From assembly GCA_035610365.1 (NCBI GenBank), contig CM069434.1, positions 123,808,895 to 123,872,894 on the forward strand: a DNA stretch of 64,000 nucleotides, read 5' to 3'. Positions 10,732-19,437 of the stretch are shown here, in pieces. The position numbers were made by a program, and so were the translations under genes. The notes beneath the pieces were generated by a model that was not told the DNA's origin, ran no database searches, and saw nothing but the letters and a program-made list of their open reading frames with translations. This stretch comes from Aquatica leii. Taxonomy: Eukaryota > Arthropoda > Insecta > Coleoptera > Lampyridae. Each line of letters begins with the position of its first letter. Position 1 is the stretch's first letter.

Positions 10732-10818
10732 TATATTAGTGCCAACTTAAACTTAATCCTATACGAAACTTACTTACTCAAATAAGAGGGAAATTAAAAT
10801 TTATCAAAAGACCTAACA
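10732..10818 (-). repeat. gypsy-A 5' LTR, second part
   Basis: This resumes the LTR after the mariner-like insertion (CCAACTTAAACTTAATCC...), matches 5100-5184 and ends in CCTAACA. Confidence 0.8.
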
Positions 10819-12071
10819 CTAACAACATACAGCGATCTCTATAGCACCAATTTGATAATATATTTTCTTTAGAAAATCCACCGGCAAATATTGCAGAACT
10901 ACTGAAGAATCCAAACACTTTTGTGACAGTAACATCAACCACTGTTTGTAAATATGTTTAGTGACTAAAAAATCGTAATAAAGCCAATTTGCGTCGTAAT
11001 AGTGAACATTTTAAACATTTAAATTACAGAGAATAAAAAATAAATGTAATTTTTATTTTTGTTACTGTTTGTTCTGACGGATACATGACAACGTAGTTTT
11101 CTCGTTAAGCAAAAAAAATATTTGAAACAATATTTAAATTTTAGATTTTTGAGAACAGAAGTAATTTAAAAAAAAGTTTCTGTCAGTTATTGGTTTATGA
11201 CCACATAAAAACGTTTGCGCGATCCTGTTAACCAAAAATCTATTGTCTGTATGCGAAACAATAGTTACATGTAAAATATGCGGATGAAAAAACCTTCACA
11301 TGCAATGGATTGCCAAACAACTATAGTCTACACCTTTATCAAATAATGCTGTTGCTTATTGAACTTGTCATATGCTTATCTATACCCAACTTTGGCCAAA
11401 GTTGCTTGACATTTTTTTTAGTATTACTTTATACTTTATATATGCAATTTAAATTTTCCATACGTTACATAAATACTGTAAAAAAATTTGTTGTGTTATA
11501 ATATAATTAAGCTTTTATGAGACAAAAATGTTTAAATACTTGGCAAATTTTGAATTTACAAAAAGTATATTGACGCCTTAAATAAACACTAGAAAAATAT
11601 TAATCTATAAATTTTTGTACTAACACATAAAGTAGTTTAGACAAATTATAAAACTACATAGAAGTTGTTATGATTAGTAACTTCGTTAAAAGAACGGATG
11701 TTCTAAAATGTGATCAATATTTACTTTACGAGAGCTTTAAAATGGATCTTCGTATTGAAATACAGGGATCAAATCCTATTAACATTAAAAGAGTTTCAAT
11801 TAGCCCGGTGTTTTCATTTAACTTTTCTGTTGATAAAACAGTATAAAAGTCAACAAATAATATTTACTTTACTAAACCCTTAATAACTATTGTTTTATCG
11901 AAATGTAATATTTAATAATTAACGTTTAAATAAAATTTTAAAAATTTATTATACTCAAAAGCATTAAGATATAAATTTCATTTAATACGGAATTCCATTA
12001 AAAACAATTAAAAGTTATAAAAGCAGTTAATTAATTGTACATTGCAATTTAAATTTTTTTTTATTTTTTAG
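10819..12071. other. Intron sequence upstream of laminin exon A; nothing recognised
   Basis: AT-rich sequence with no ORF I can assign. The last bases (TTTTTTATTTTTTAG) form the polypyrimidine tract and AG acceptor of laminin exon A. The LN-domain exons that should precede exon A were not found anywhere in 1-12071, so this intron appears to extend beyond the window. Confidence 0.5.
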
Positions 12072-12326
12072 GTACACACATTTTTAATTCAAGGGCGTCC
12101 AGGAGCAAATGAATCGAGTCCGGAATTATTCGAATTTACAAAAGCTCGATTTGTTCGATTAAGGTTTCAAGGATTTCGAGCATCTCTTGAACCAATACCT
12201 CGATGGTTGTCGCAGGATGTGTTTAAGGATAAGAGACTTTTCTATTCTATAAGAGACATCAGTGTCGGTGGGCAATGCGTTTGCAATGGACACGCTGCTA
12301 GTTGTAGACACAACGTCGCTTCCGGG
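12072..12326 (+). CDS. wb: Laminin alpha (wing blister-like), exon A: end of LN domain and start of LE1
   Basis: The exon is 255 nt (85 codons, phase 0 at both ends), with an AG acceptor after a T-rich tract and a GTAAGA donor. The product includes PELFEFTKARFVRLRFQGFR, then RLFYSIRDISVGG and CVCNGHAASC. This is the C-terminal end of the laminin N-terminal (LN) polymerisation domain followed by the first laminin-EGF cysteines. YSIxDISVGGxCxCxGHA is characteristic of laminin alpha-1/2 and wing blister chains. Laminins are secreted heterotrimers of the basement membrane, and the LN domain mediates network assembly. It joins exon B (32889) in frame and completes LE1. Upstream LN exons lie outside the window. 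Confidence 0.85.
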
Positions 12327-13245
12327 GTAAGATTCTAAATTTTTATTGTACGTAATAAGAGCTTTTGAAACTGTTACCAATTTAATCGATAATTTTAAAT
12401 CTGGAGCAGGCTTAATGTAGTACATAAAAACTTAACGACTTAGACATAAATTATCTTGAGAGGTTTGATATAGCAAATCCACCGTGTATAGAAAGGGATA
12501 AAATGTTGTAAGTCAGTAAGAAATCCAAAAGCATGTAAGCACACTTCAAATGAATGTGTTTCTCGTTAAGAGGACAAGACTGATAGGTTCCCACACGATT
12601 GCTATCAAATAATACCAAATACAGAAGATACCTGCGTTTACTTCTCAGAATGGCAGTGGCGCTGTTGGCTTATATGGCATACGTCTGCGTATCTGAACTT
12701 TTCATTTTGGTTAACTACTTTACACAACTTTTTTTCTAATTACTGTAAACGCAATCGATATAATTCTGCTAGCGCTCAAAATTTGATGATAATTCATAAC
12801 ATTTTCTTGTACTAAACAATTTATTATTGATTTAATAGTATTCTATTTCTCGTTACTTTAACACGTTATATGTGCATATCTATTTGCATATTAATTTTGT
12901 TTTAACCGTTTTGAATTTCAAAAAAAAATTTTTCATACATTTATTTATTGTTTTAATAATTTTATTAAAAAAGCGTTAAATATTATAATTTTTGTCAAAC
13001 GCCTAAATATGTTCAAGTTAACCATATATCGCCGCCTGAATTTAAAAACTAGGCAACGTATTATTCTTTATTTCAGAGAAATTGTTGAAACGGTATTTTG
13101 ACGTTTTAAGATGGTGGTAAGAAGAGCATTAGTTTAAAAATAATGCCCCAATATTTGTTTATATTTTTTATTTTAAGTGGAACAATACATAAAAAAACAT
13201 TTAGATTGAACCTTTTTTGGCATTAACAAGATTAAACTAAATTAT
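12327..13245. other. Laminin intron, 5' part; nothing recognised
   Basis: This begins with the exon A donor. It is AT-rich with no ORF or motif I can assign. It ends at the TTAT target duplication of the gypsy-C element (13242-13245). Confidence 0.5.
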
Positions 13246-13699
13246 TGTTGCGAATTTATTTATTAAAAACCAATTTATTTAAAACGACTAAAACTACGTT
13301 TACTTATTCTAGAAATATGTACACTTTTAAATTAACCGAACTAATAAAATCTAATAATAAAAACCCTTACACTATAATTTATATCACTTACAAGGAGATA
13401 AGATAACGTCCTCGTATATCACACTTGTTTACACTAATTATCACGTTCACGATTATTCTCGATTTATTTATGTAGACACACGCGTGCTAATCACTTATTT
13501 ATCTTCACTTGAATAATCTTCTTAATACTGCATGCATTCACATTCCAGCAATAACTGACCTACGATCTGTCCCGTCGCTATATAAAGACATACGGAAATC
13601 CTTCTCGATCGTTCCTCACTTTTCGCTATAACTTCTAGAAAATAGATAACAGCCTTCTAGAAGGCTCTTGCATTTGCAAGTAATTTCTTGAACGTTTCA
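13246..13699 (-). repeat. gypsy-C 3' LTR (454 bp)
   Basis: On the minus strand this starts TGAAACGTTC and ends TTCGCAACA. It has AATAAA-type signals near its 3' end (AAATAAATAAATTCGCAACA) and a TATA-like TTTATATAG in mid-LTR. It contains about 15 bp (around 13262-13277) missing from the other LTR. TTCnnGAA pairs lie at 13633-13640, 13655-13662 and 13685-13692. Confidence 0.95.
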
Positions 13700-14339
13700 C
13701 TGCCCCCTTCTTAGGACTGTTCTGTCCCAGAACAGGAGACTGGATGCGACACCGGTAAAAGGGATCGTGGCGATAGCGGCAGCTTCCTCCATTTCGGCAA
13801 CTTCCTTGACCATAAAAGTAACAGTCAATGGACTTTTCCTGACCCAATACTCTCCTTGGTTGGTAACTACAGACCAACACTTGAATGGCTGTTCCTCGGA
13901 AGACGACCTCCAACATGTTTCGAACTGTCCTCCAATTCAGTTGATCTAAGCCACAACCAAGCTTGGGTACTGCCAATTTCTTAACATGATGGAACTCCAT
14001 TTCTCTCTTGAGACTCCATAATGTTCGCCACAGTTCTTTGTATAACGGCTTGTCCCGTAAGTATTTCTTGGTGACCAGATAGAAAACGAAGCGTCCGTCA
14101 CCACGTAGTCCTAAAACTTTTCCCACTGCCGGTTGCTGTCTTCGTAATTCATCTAGCTGTCCAAACTTCTTTTTAAACACGACTGCAACCCCTTTCGACA
14201 TGTCAAGGTCCTCGCTCACGCAATGTGCGATGGCGTAATCTTTTTGTGTCTGGAACAGGTCTTGTTGTTCCTCGGTGGTAACTCCAAACCTAGCTTTTCC
14301 AGAACCTCCGTAAAAGTTCATAAACTTCTCGAACTCCAT
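13635..14339 (-). CDS. Macrodomain (TARG1/OARD1-like) plus CCCH zinc finger, gypsy-C extra ORF
   Basis: This is an intact 234-codon ORF that starts 33 bp after the pol stop, in another frame. Residues about 33-160 match the macrodomain of OARD1/TARG1, an ADP-ribosyl-glutamate hydrolase: AHCVSEDLDMSKGVAVVFKK (38-57), DGRFVFYLVTKK (81-92) and VPKLGCGLDQLNW (124-136). Lys91 and Asp132 are 41 residues apart, as I recall for the catalytic Lys84 and Asp125 of human TARG1. Residues 173-191 form C-X7-C-X5-C-X3-H, a CCCH zinc finger of the kind that often binds RNA. The last 21 codons lie inside the 3' LTR, so the polypurine tract is coding. The gene sits where some retroelements carry env. No signal peptide or membrane segment is seen. 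Inference: removal of ADP-ribose from element or host proteins, possibly guided by RNA. Confidence 0.85.
   Translation of the reverse strand: MEFEKFMNFYGGSGKARFGVTTEEQQDLFQTQKDYAIAHCVSEDLDMSKGVAVVFKKKFGQLDELRRQQPAVGKVLGLRGDGRFVFYLVTKKYLRDKPLYKELWRTLWSLKREMEFHHVKKLAVPKLGCGLDQLNWRTVRNMLEVVFRGTAIQVLVCSYQPRRVLGQEKSIDCYFYGQGSCRNGGSCRYRHDPFYRCRIQSPVLGQNSPKKGAVKRSRNYLQMQEPSRRLLSIF
13700..13712 (-). promoter_or_regulatory. gypsy-C polypurine tract
   Basis: On the minus strand AAGAAGGGGGCAG directly precedes the 3' LTR (TGAAACG...). This is the expected position and composition of the primer for plus-strand DNA synthesis. It lies within the macrodomain ORF. Confidence 0.85.
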
Positions 14340-14371
14340 TCCTTCGATTGGAATCCTGGTTCTGCTACTTA

Positions 14372-17344
14372 TTACTCTGGTTCGGATCTGAACTTGCGCA
14401 TTGTGGTTATCGACATAGCAGCAAACGGGGCTAGACGATCGACGTGGACCACTTTTGGCTTGCCTCTGGGCGGTTTTCGGATACGGTATATAACGTCGTT
14501 AATACGTTGCACGACTTCATAGGGGCCCTCCCATTGCCTTTGCAGCTTCGGCGACAAACCACGTCTCCTTTGAGGGTTATACAACCAGACCATATCGCCA
14601 GGTTGAAACCCACCATTTTGCGCCTTGACGTCATATCTTGTTTTCATCCTGTCGCTGGCAATTTGTGTGTTTTTACGGACCTCTTCATGTACTTCGTCTA
14701 ACCTCTTGGCCAGCTTGCTGACGTAATCTTCTCCAGCAACTTCTTCTTCCGGTCTTCGCCCAAATTGAAGATCGCATGGTAATCGTATTTCACGACCGAG
14801 CATGACACAGGATGGTGTTTGGCCTGTGCTTTCGTGAACGGATGATCGGTATGCCATTAAGAAAAGGTGCAAGTACTGATCCCAGTCTCTTTGGTGTTCG
14901 GACACTACCTTGGCTAAGTACTTGCCCATTGTTCGATTCATCCGTTCAACCATGCCGTCAGATTGAGGATGGAGAGGCGTTGTCCTAGTCTTCTTAATTC
15001 CTAACAGTCGGCAAACTTCTTGAAACAGCCCAGACTCAAAATTGCGGCCTTGATCGGAGTGTAATTCCAACGGAACTCCAAACCGGCAGAAAAACTCTTT
15101 TACTAATACGTCTGCGACTGTAGCTGCTTCCTGGTTGGATATGGCGTAAGCCTCCGTCCATTTCGTGAAATAATCCATCGCCACCAGGATGTATTTATTT
15201 CCCGAATCGGATTCTGGGAACGGCCCTGCGATGTCAATCGCTACTCTTTCCAAAGGGCTTCCTACGTTGTATTGTTTCATGGGTGCTTTGCGCTTTCTCG
15301 CTGGACTATTTCCTGAAGCGCAGACTATGCATTTACGGCACCATTTCATGACGTCCTCTTTGCAGTTCATCCAGTAGAATCGTTCTCGCACTTTACCCAA
15401 CGTCTTCTTAATGCCAAAGTGTCCTCCCGATGTCCCATCGTGGAGATGCTTCAACACTTCGGTTACCCTGCTCTTCGGCACTACCAGCTGTAGTCTGTTT
15501 CCCGTGCCCTCGGCACTTTCTAAGGATCGCTTAAGAAGACCGTCTTCTACTATCAAGGAGTCCCACTGCGCCCAGTACGCTTTGATATTTTTGCCCAAAG
15601 CACTCACTTCTTCCCAGGTTGGTCGTCGACCGCTTTCTTTCCAGTCCAAGAGTAGTCTTATTTCAGGATCGTCTTCTTGTTCGCGACGTAACTGCTCAGG
15701 TTCCCACTCATCATCAACCGTAGCAGTTCTCCGGAGGCATTCGACTTTTTCTTCCAGTCGCGAACAATGGCTGCAGTCCGCCGGACATGGTCTTCTGGAC
15801 AAGGCATCAGCGTTCCGATGACTGCTTCCGGCACGGTGTTCTGTGTCGTAGTCATACTCTTGCAGTCTCTCGATCCATCTTGCCACTTGTCCTTCTGGGT
15901 TACGGAACTGCAGTAGCCATTTTAAAGCGGCGTGGTCTGTTCTTAGTAAGAATTTTCGTCCATACAAATACTTGTAGAAATGTTCGATGGACTTAACGAC
16001 TGCTAACAGCTCCCTCCTAGTCACGCAATAATTCCTTTCTGGCCTAGACAAAACCTTGCTAAAGTACGCGATAACCTTTTCTTGTCCATCTTGAACCTGC
16101 GAAAGGACCGCGCCTATGGCCATATTGCTTGCGTCGGTATCCAAAACAAACTTTCCATCTTCTCGTGGATAACTCAAAATCGGCGAAGTGACTAGGGCCT
16201 GTTTTAGTTGATTAAAAGAATTTTCGCAGTCTTCATTCCATCTAAATTCTGCTTTTTCTTCGGTTAGTTTTGTCAATGGTTTGGCAATATTGGCAAATCC
16301 GGGGACAAATCTTCTATAATAAGTGCACAACCCAAGGAAACTTCGGACCTGATGTTTGTCGATCGGTCTTGGCCATGCTTGCACTGCTCGGATTTTGTCT
16401 GGGTCAGCCCTTACTCCATCTCTAGATACGACGTGGCCAAGGTATTGGACTTCCTTCTTAAATACGTGGCACTTCTTTGGGCTCAGTTTGAGGTTAGCCC
16501 CACGTAATCTCTGGAACACTTCCTTCAAGTTGTTCAAGTGCTCTTCAAACGACCTTCCAACCACGATCACGTCGTCCAGGTAAACCAAGCACGACTTCCA
16601 AGAAAATCCGCGCAAGATGGTCTCCATCAAACGCTCGAACGTTGCAGGAGCGTTACACAGGCCGAAGGGCATCACAGTGAACTGCCACAAACCAGTTCCG
16701 ATCGTAAAAGCTGTTTTTTCACGATCCTTGGGTTTTAATTCTACCTGCCAGTATCCACTCTTTAAATCTAACGTAGAAAACCACTGGGATCCTGACAGGG
16801 TGTCTAGCGTATCGTCAATTCTGGGTAAAGGGTAGCTGTCCTGTTTGGTCACGTCGTTTAGCTGCCTGTAGTCTACGCAAAACCTCGTTGATCCATCCTT
16901 CTTCTTTACGAGTACCACTGAGGATGCCCATGGGCTACTTGAAGGTTCAATCACGCCTTCTCTCTCCATATCCGTAATTATTTGATCGGCTTCTTCTCTT
17001 TTCGCCAAAGGAAGTCTGCGTGGATGTTGTCGTATCGGCCGAGCGTCTCCGGTATTAATTTTATGTTTCACCACGTTAGTTCTTCCTTTGGAACCACTCT
17101 CCAGCGCGAACACATCTTGGTACTCTTGGATCAACACTTTAACTTTAGCCAGCTGGTCTTGGCTGAGGTTTTGGCATTTGGTGGTAAGAATGTTCAATAG
17201 ATGTTGTGGGCACTTCTTCGGCGACGTATCTTTGTTCGACTTCACGCATCTCACAATTTGTGATACTGGCGTGCATTGGCCTACCACGGTCTTCTTTTTC
17301 AACGTTACAGGATCTGAGTTAATGTTTAAGATCCTTACTGGCAT
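14372..17344 (-). CDS. pol: gypsy-C pol: reverse transcriptase, RNase H, integrase
   Basis: A 990-codon frame with an uninterrupted Ty3/gypsy pol. RT: VLVKKKDGSTRFCVDYRQLN (144-163), DLKSGYWQ (193-200), PFGLCNAPATF (226-236), YLDD (255-258). RNase H: DTDAS (402-406), Glu445 and TD (469-470). Integrase: an HHCC zinc site (His635, His642, Cys672, Cys675) and the DD35E triad Asp704, Asp764, Glu800. A GPY/F-type module near 930-957 (WEGPYEVV) follows; no chromodomain is seen. All recognised catalytic residues are present. An in-frame TGA (17357-17359) separates it from the protease ORF. The same frame reads through, so the Met at 17344 need not be a true start. Confidence 0.95.
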   Translation of the reverse strand: MPVRILNINSDPVTLKKKTVVGQCTPVSQIVRCVKSNKDTSPKKCPQHLLNILTTKCQNLSQDQLAKVKVLIQEYQDVFALESGSKGRTNVVKHKINTGDARPIRQHPRRLPLAKREEADQIITDMEREGVIEPSSSPWASSVVLVKKKDGSTRFCVDYRQLNDVTKQDSYPLPRIDDTLDTLSGSQWFSTLDLKSGYWQVELKPKDREKTAFTIGTGLWQFTVMPFGLCNAPATFERLMETILRGFSWKSCLVYLDDVIVVGRSFEEHLNNLKEVFQRLRGANLKLSPKKCHVFKKEVQYLGHVVSRDGVRADPDKIRAVQAWPRPIDKHQVRSFLGLCTYYRRFVPGFANIAKPLTKLTEEKAEFRWNEDCENSFNQLKQALVTSPILSYPREDGKFVLDTDASNMAIGAVLSQVQDGQEKVIAYFSKVLSRPERNYCVTRRELLAVVKSIEHFYKYLYGRKFLLRTDHAALKWLLQFRNPEGQVARWIERLQEYDYDTEHRAGSSHRNADALSRRPCPADCSHCSRLEEKVECLRRTATVDDEWEPEQLRREQEDDPEIRLLLDWKESGRRPTWEEVSALGKNIKAYWAQWDSLIVEDGLLKRSLESAEGTGNRLQLVVPKSRVTEVLKHLHDGTSGGHFGIKKTLGKVRERFYWMNCKEDVMKWCRKCIVCASGNSPARKRKAPMKQYNVGSPLERVAIDIAGPFPESDSGNKYILVAMDYFTKWTEAYAISNQEAATVADVLVKEFFCRFGVPLELHSDQGRNFESGLFQEVCRLLGIKKTRTTPLHPQSDGMVERMNRTMGKYLAKVVSEHQRDWDQYLHLFLMAYRSSVHESTGQTPSCVMLGREIRLPCDLQFGRRPEEEVAGEDYVSKLAKRLDEVHEEVRKNTQIASDRMKTRYDVKAQNGGFQPGDMVWLYNPQRRRGLSPKLQRQWEGPYEVVQRINDVIYRIRKPPRGKPKVVHVDRLAPFAAMSITTMRKFRSEPE

Positions 17345-17356
17345 CGTGTTCTTTAC

Positions 17357-17956
17357 TCAAACTAAAGTTCTGCCAACGAGTAGTCCCTTTTCAACTAAAC
17401 CGCCCTCCATTGGTTCAATCGCGCGTATATAGCCTTCCCGGAGACTTCCATCTAGGCGTGCCATCACCACACTTTCAGTCCTTGCAGGCAGAGTCACGTC
17501 TTCACTCAATAAGACTCGCACGGCTGCCTTCTCTGACGAATGAAAAGGAATTTCTTCATTGTCGATCTTCAAGACATCGTTTTTCATATCCAAATGGAAC
17601 CCATACTTCTTTATCACGTCCATTCCCAGGATAACTTCTTCCGTGATGTCGGCTACCAGTACTTGATGGTCGAGTACTCCATTTCCCAAACCAATGGTTA
17701 CTTTGACATGTCCGTGAGTAGGTATTTCTTCGCCCGTCGCCGTTCGAAGTCGTACTGTTACTGGTGATGTCTTCTCGTTTTCCAATAAGATGTTAGGACG
17801 AATGATGGTCTTCGTCGCTCCCGTGTCAACCAGTAACTGAACGCTTCTTCCATTGATCTTGCCATCGAGATAAATGCTATGCAACTGCTCCCTAGGCGAC
17901 GCCATTTGAATGGTAATCTCCGGGGCATGGCTCGTTGAGGTCGACTTTCGCCCCAT
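17357..17956 (-). CDS. gypsy-C aspartic protease
   Basis: This is a 199-codon ORF with the retropepsin active site LLVDTGATKTII (Asp44) and the downstream hydrophobic-glycine element VILGMD near residue 108. It processes the Gag-Pol polyprotein in the particle. Its frame is -1 relative to the CCHC knuckle of gag and stays open upstream of its ATG to about 18010, so it is probably reached by -1 frameshifting. It ends at a TGA that lies in frame with pol. Pro and pol would form one polyprotein if that TGA were sense or read through. Confidence 0.9.
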   Translation of the reverse strand: MGRKSTSTSHAPEITIQMASPREQLHSIYLDGKINGRSVQLLVDTGATKTIIRPNILLENEKTSPVTVRLRTATGEEIPTHGHVKVTIGLGNGVLDHQVLVADITEEVILGMDVIKKYGFHLDMKNDVLKIDNEEIPFHSSEKAAVRVLLSEDVTLPARTESVVMARLDGSLREGYIRAIEPMEGGLVEKGLLVGRTLV

Positions 17957-17970
17957 TTGGTCGACCTGTT

Positions 17971-19130
17971 CTAGTTTTCCGGACGCTCTTCTGGTCTTCT
18001 TTTGGGCTTAGTACAACGGCGTCGTACGTGGCCCACTTCTCCGCAGTTCCAGCACGTCAGTCTCTTCCTCGAGCTACTCGTTCCCGAAATACCCGTCGCA
18101 CTATGTCTTGAATGCTTTCTTCTGTGTGCGAGGATACTTCTGCAGCACAACGAAGCTTATGGCTGCCTCGGTGCGACGCTTGTTTTGTCGCCTCGAACTC
18201 CAAAGCATGGGTTAATGCGTCATCCAACGTCTTCGGTCGAGCTAACCGGAGAGTCTGCTGTGTTTCGCTGTCTCGGAGGCCGTCTACAAAGGTTTGAATA
18301 GCCAATTGCTCCAAGAAGGTATCTGGCGCTGTAGGATACGCAAGCCGTCTTAGACTGGCGATGTCAGCCTCAAACTCTTGAAGACTTTCGGCAGCTTTTT
18401 GAACCCGACTTTTAATTTGAGCCTGATATACTTGTTGAAGATGAGCATCCCCATATCTCATTTCTAATCGTGATATTAAGAGTTCGTAATTTTCTTGCAG
18501 GTGGTCCGGAACAGTTTGTAAAATTCCAAGCGCTTCTCCACGTAAGGACACTATTAAAGACGTCGCTTTCTGCTTGTTGCTCCAACCATTAGCAGTAGCT
18601 GCGGCTTCAAACTGCTTGTAGTAGGTTGACCATGGAACTTTACCATCAAAATTCGGTGGTACAACTTTGAACTTGTGAGTGTTTTCTTCTCAATGATCCA
18701 TTATTAAATCTTCACTCGTGACGCTTCCTTCACCGTGACAATTCATTTGGGTCATTCTTTCTTCAAGCAGTTGTATTATTTCTCTCAATTTTTTCTCTAG
18801 CTTGTCTTCTATGGTTCTTGAATTTTCTTTTAACTTCTCTTCTATTATGTCATTCACAGAATCGCAAATTTCTTCTTTTAAGTTTAACATGTCTGCTTGG
18901 GTTTCCTCTTGAACAATTTTAATTTGATTTTCTATGCTCGTTCGTATTTCTTCTTTTAAACTTCTAGAATTTTCTTCCATTTTCTGAGAATGTTCGGAGA
19001 GTTTTTCTTCAATTTTCTGTGAATTTTCTTTCATTTTTCTATTCATCGATTCCTGACCATTTTTGATTGATTCAAGAAATTCAAATAGCTTTGCATCCAT
19101 TTTAATTGCTTGCAAACGCGTCACCGGCAT
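17971..19130 (-). pseudogene. gag: gypsy-C gag with coiled coil and CCHC knuckle, interrupted
   Basis: The likely start is the ATG at 19130 (MPVTRLQAIKMDAKLFEFLE) rather than the upstream one at 19199. The N-terminus is a long Glu/Lys-rich predicted coiled coil. An in-frame TGA at 18690-18692 breaks the chain, and the frame then continues (FKVVPPNFDGKVPWSTYYKQ, capsid start) to 18057. Capsid motifs include ALGILQTVP and FVDGLRD. A frameshift near 18060-18090 places the nucleocapsid knuckle CWNCGEVGHVRRRC (18054-18013, CX2CX4HX4C) in the -1 frame, which ends at TAG 17971. Given the young LTRs, the TGA and frameshift are recent mutations or assembly errors. Confidence 0.85.
18013..18054 (-). 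other. gypsy-C CCHC zinc knuckle
   Basis: CWNCGEVGHVRRRC fits CX2CX4HX4C exactly, as in retroviral and gypsy nucleocapsid. It is followed by a basic stretch (TKPKRRPEER). It lies in the frame that is -1 to the main gag frame. Confidence 0.85.
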
Positions 19131-19419
19131 AAATTTAAATGTAACACGAATATAAAGTTTAAATACACTACTTTTTAAAATGCAGTTTTCGTATAACACA
19201 AAATTTAATAACTATCCACTTATTAATATTAAACCACTAGTGTACGGAAACGAAATTAATTAATATCGCGATAACGCACTTGTTAAAAGAAAAAGTTTAA
19301 TAAAGACTATTTTATACTTTATAAATAAACACGCGTATCGCGAAATTAACAGTTATTTACGCAATTAATTACGGCAGCGATATTAGATTACTTAATGGTA
19401 TTTACACTAATAAAAACGA

Positions 19420-19437
19420 ACCCGACACCGACACCAA
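19420..19437 (-). promoter_or_regulatory. gypsy-C primer binding site
   Basis: On the minus strand TGGTGTCGGTGTCGGG lies one base after the LTR end (...CGCAACA T). Its TGG start pairs with the CCA end of a tRNA, as expected for the minus-strand primer. I do not assign the tRNA. Confidence 0.75.

Larger units (their letters stand above)
5046..10818 (-). mobile_element. Degenerate Ty3/gypsy element gypsy-A with two short LTRs
   Basis: Two 139-141 bp direct repeats start TGTTAG and end CTAACA (5046-5184, and 8697-8750 plus 10732-10818 once the mariner insertion is removed). They enclose remnants of gag, zinc knuckle, protease, RT thumb and RNase H read on the minus strand. Integrase and most of RT are deleted: only about 200 bp separate RNase H from the 3' LTR. 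R1b is inserted in gag and a mariner-like element in the 5' LTR. CTAAC occurs beside both outer ends (5038-5042, 10819-10823) but is 3 bp off at the left, so the target duplication is tentative. Confidence 0.75.

Noticed and set aside
10870..10960. Short reading frame ENPPANIAELLKNPN upstream of exon A, considered as a laminin LN exon
   Set aside because: It does not match LN-domain text, lacks a phase-0 donor leading to exon A, and ends in a stop.
14223..17432. Many plus-strand ORFs of 60-136 codons across the gypsy-C pol region
   Set aside because: They are antisense shadows of the 990-codon pol frame and show no domains.
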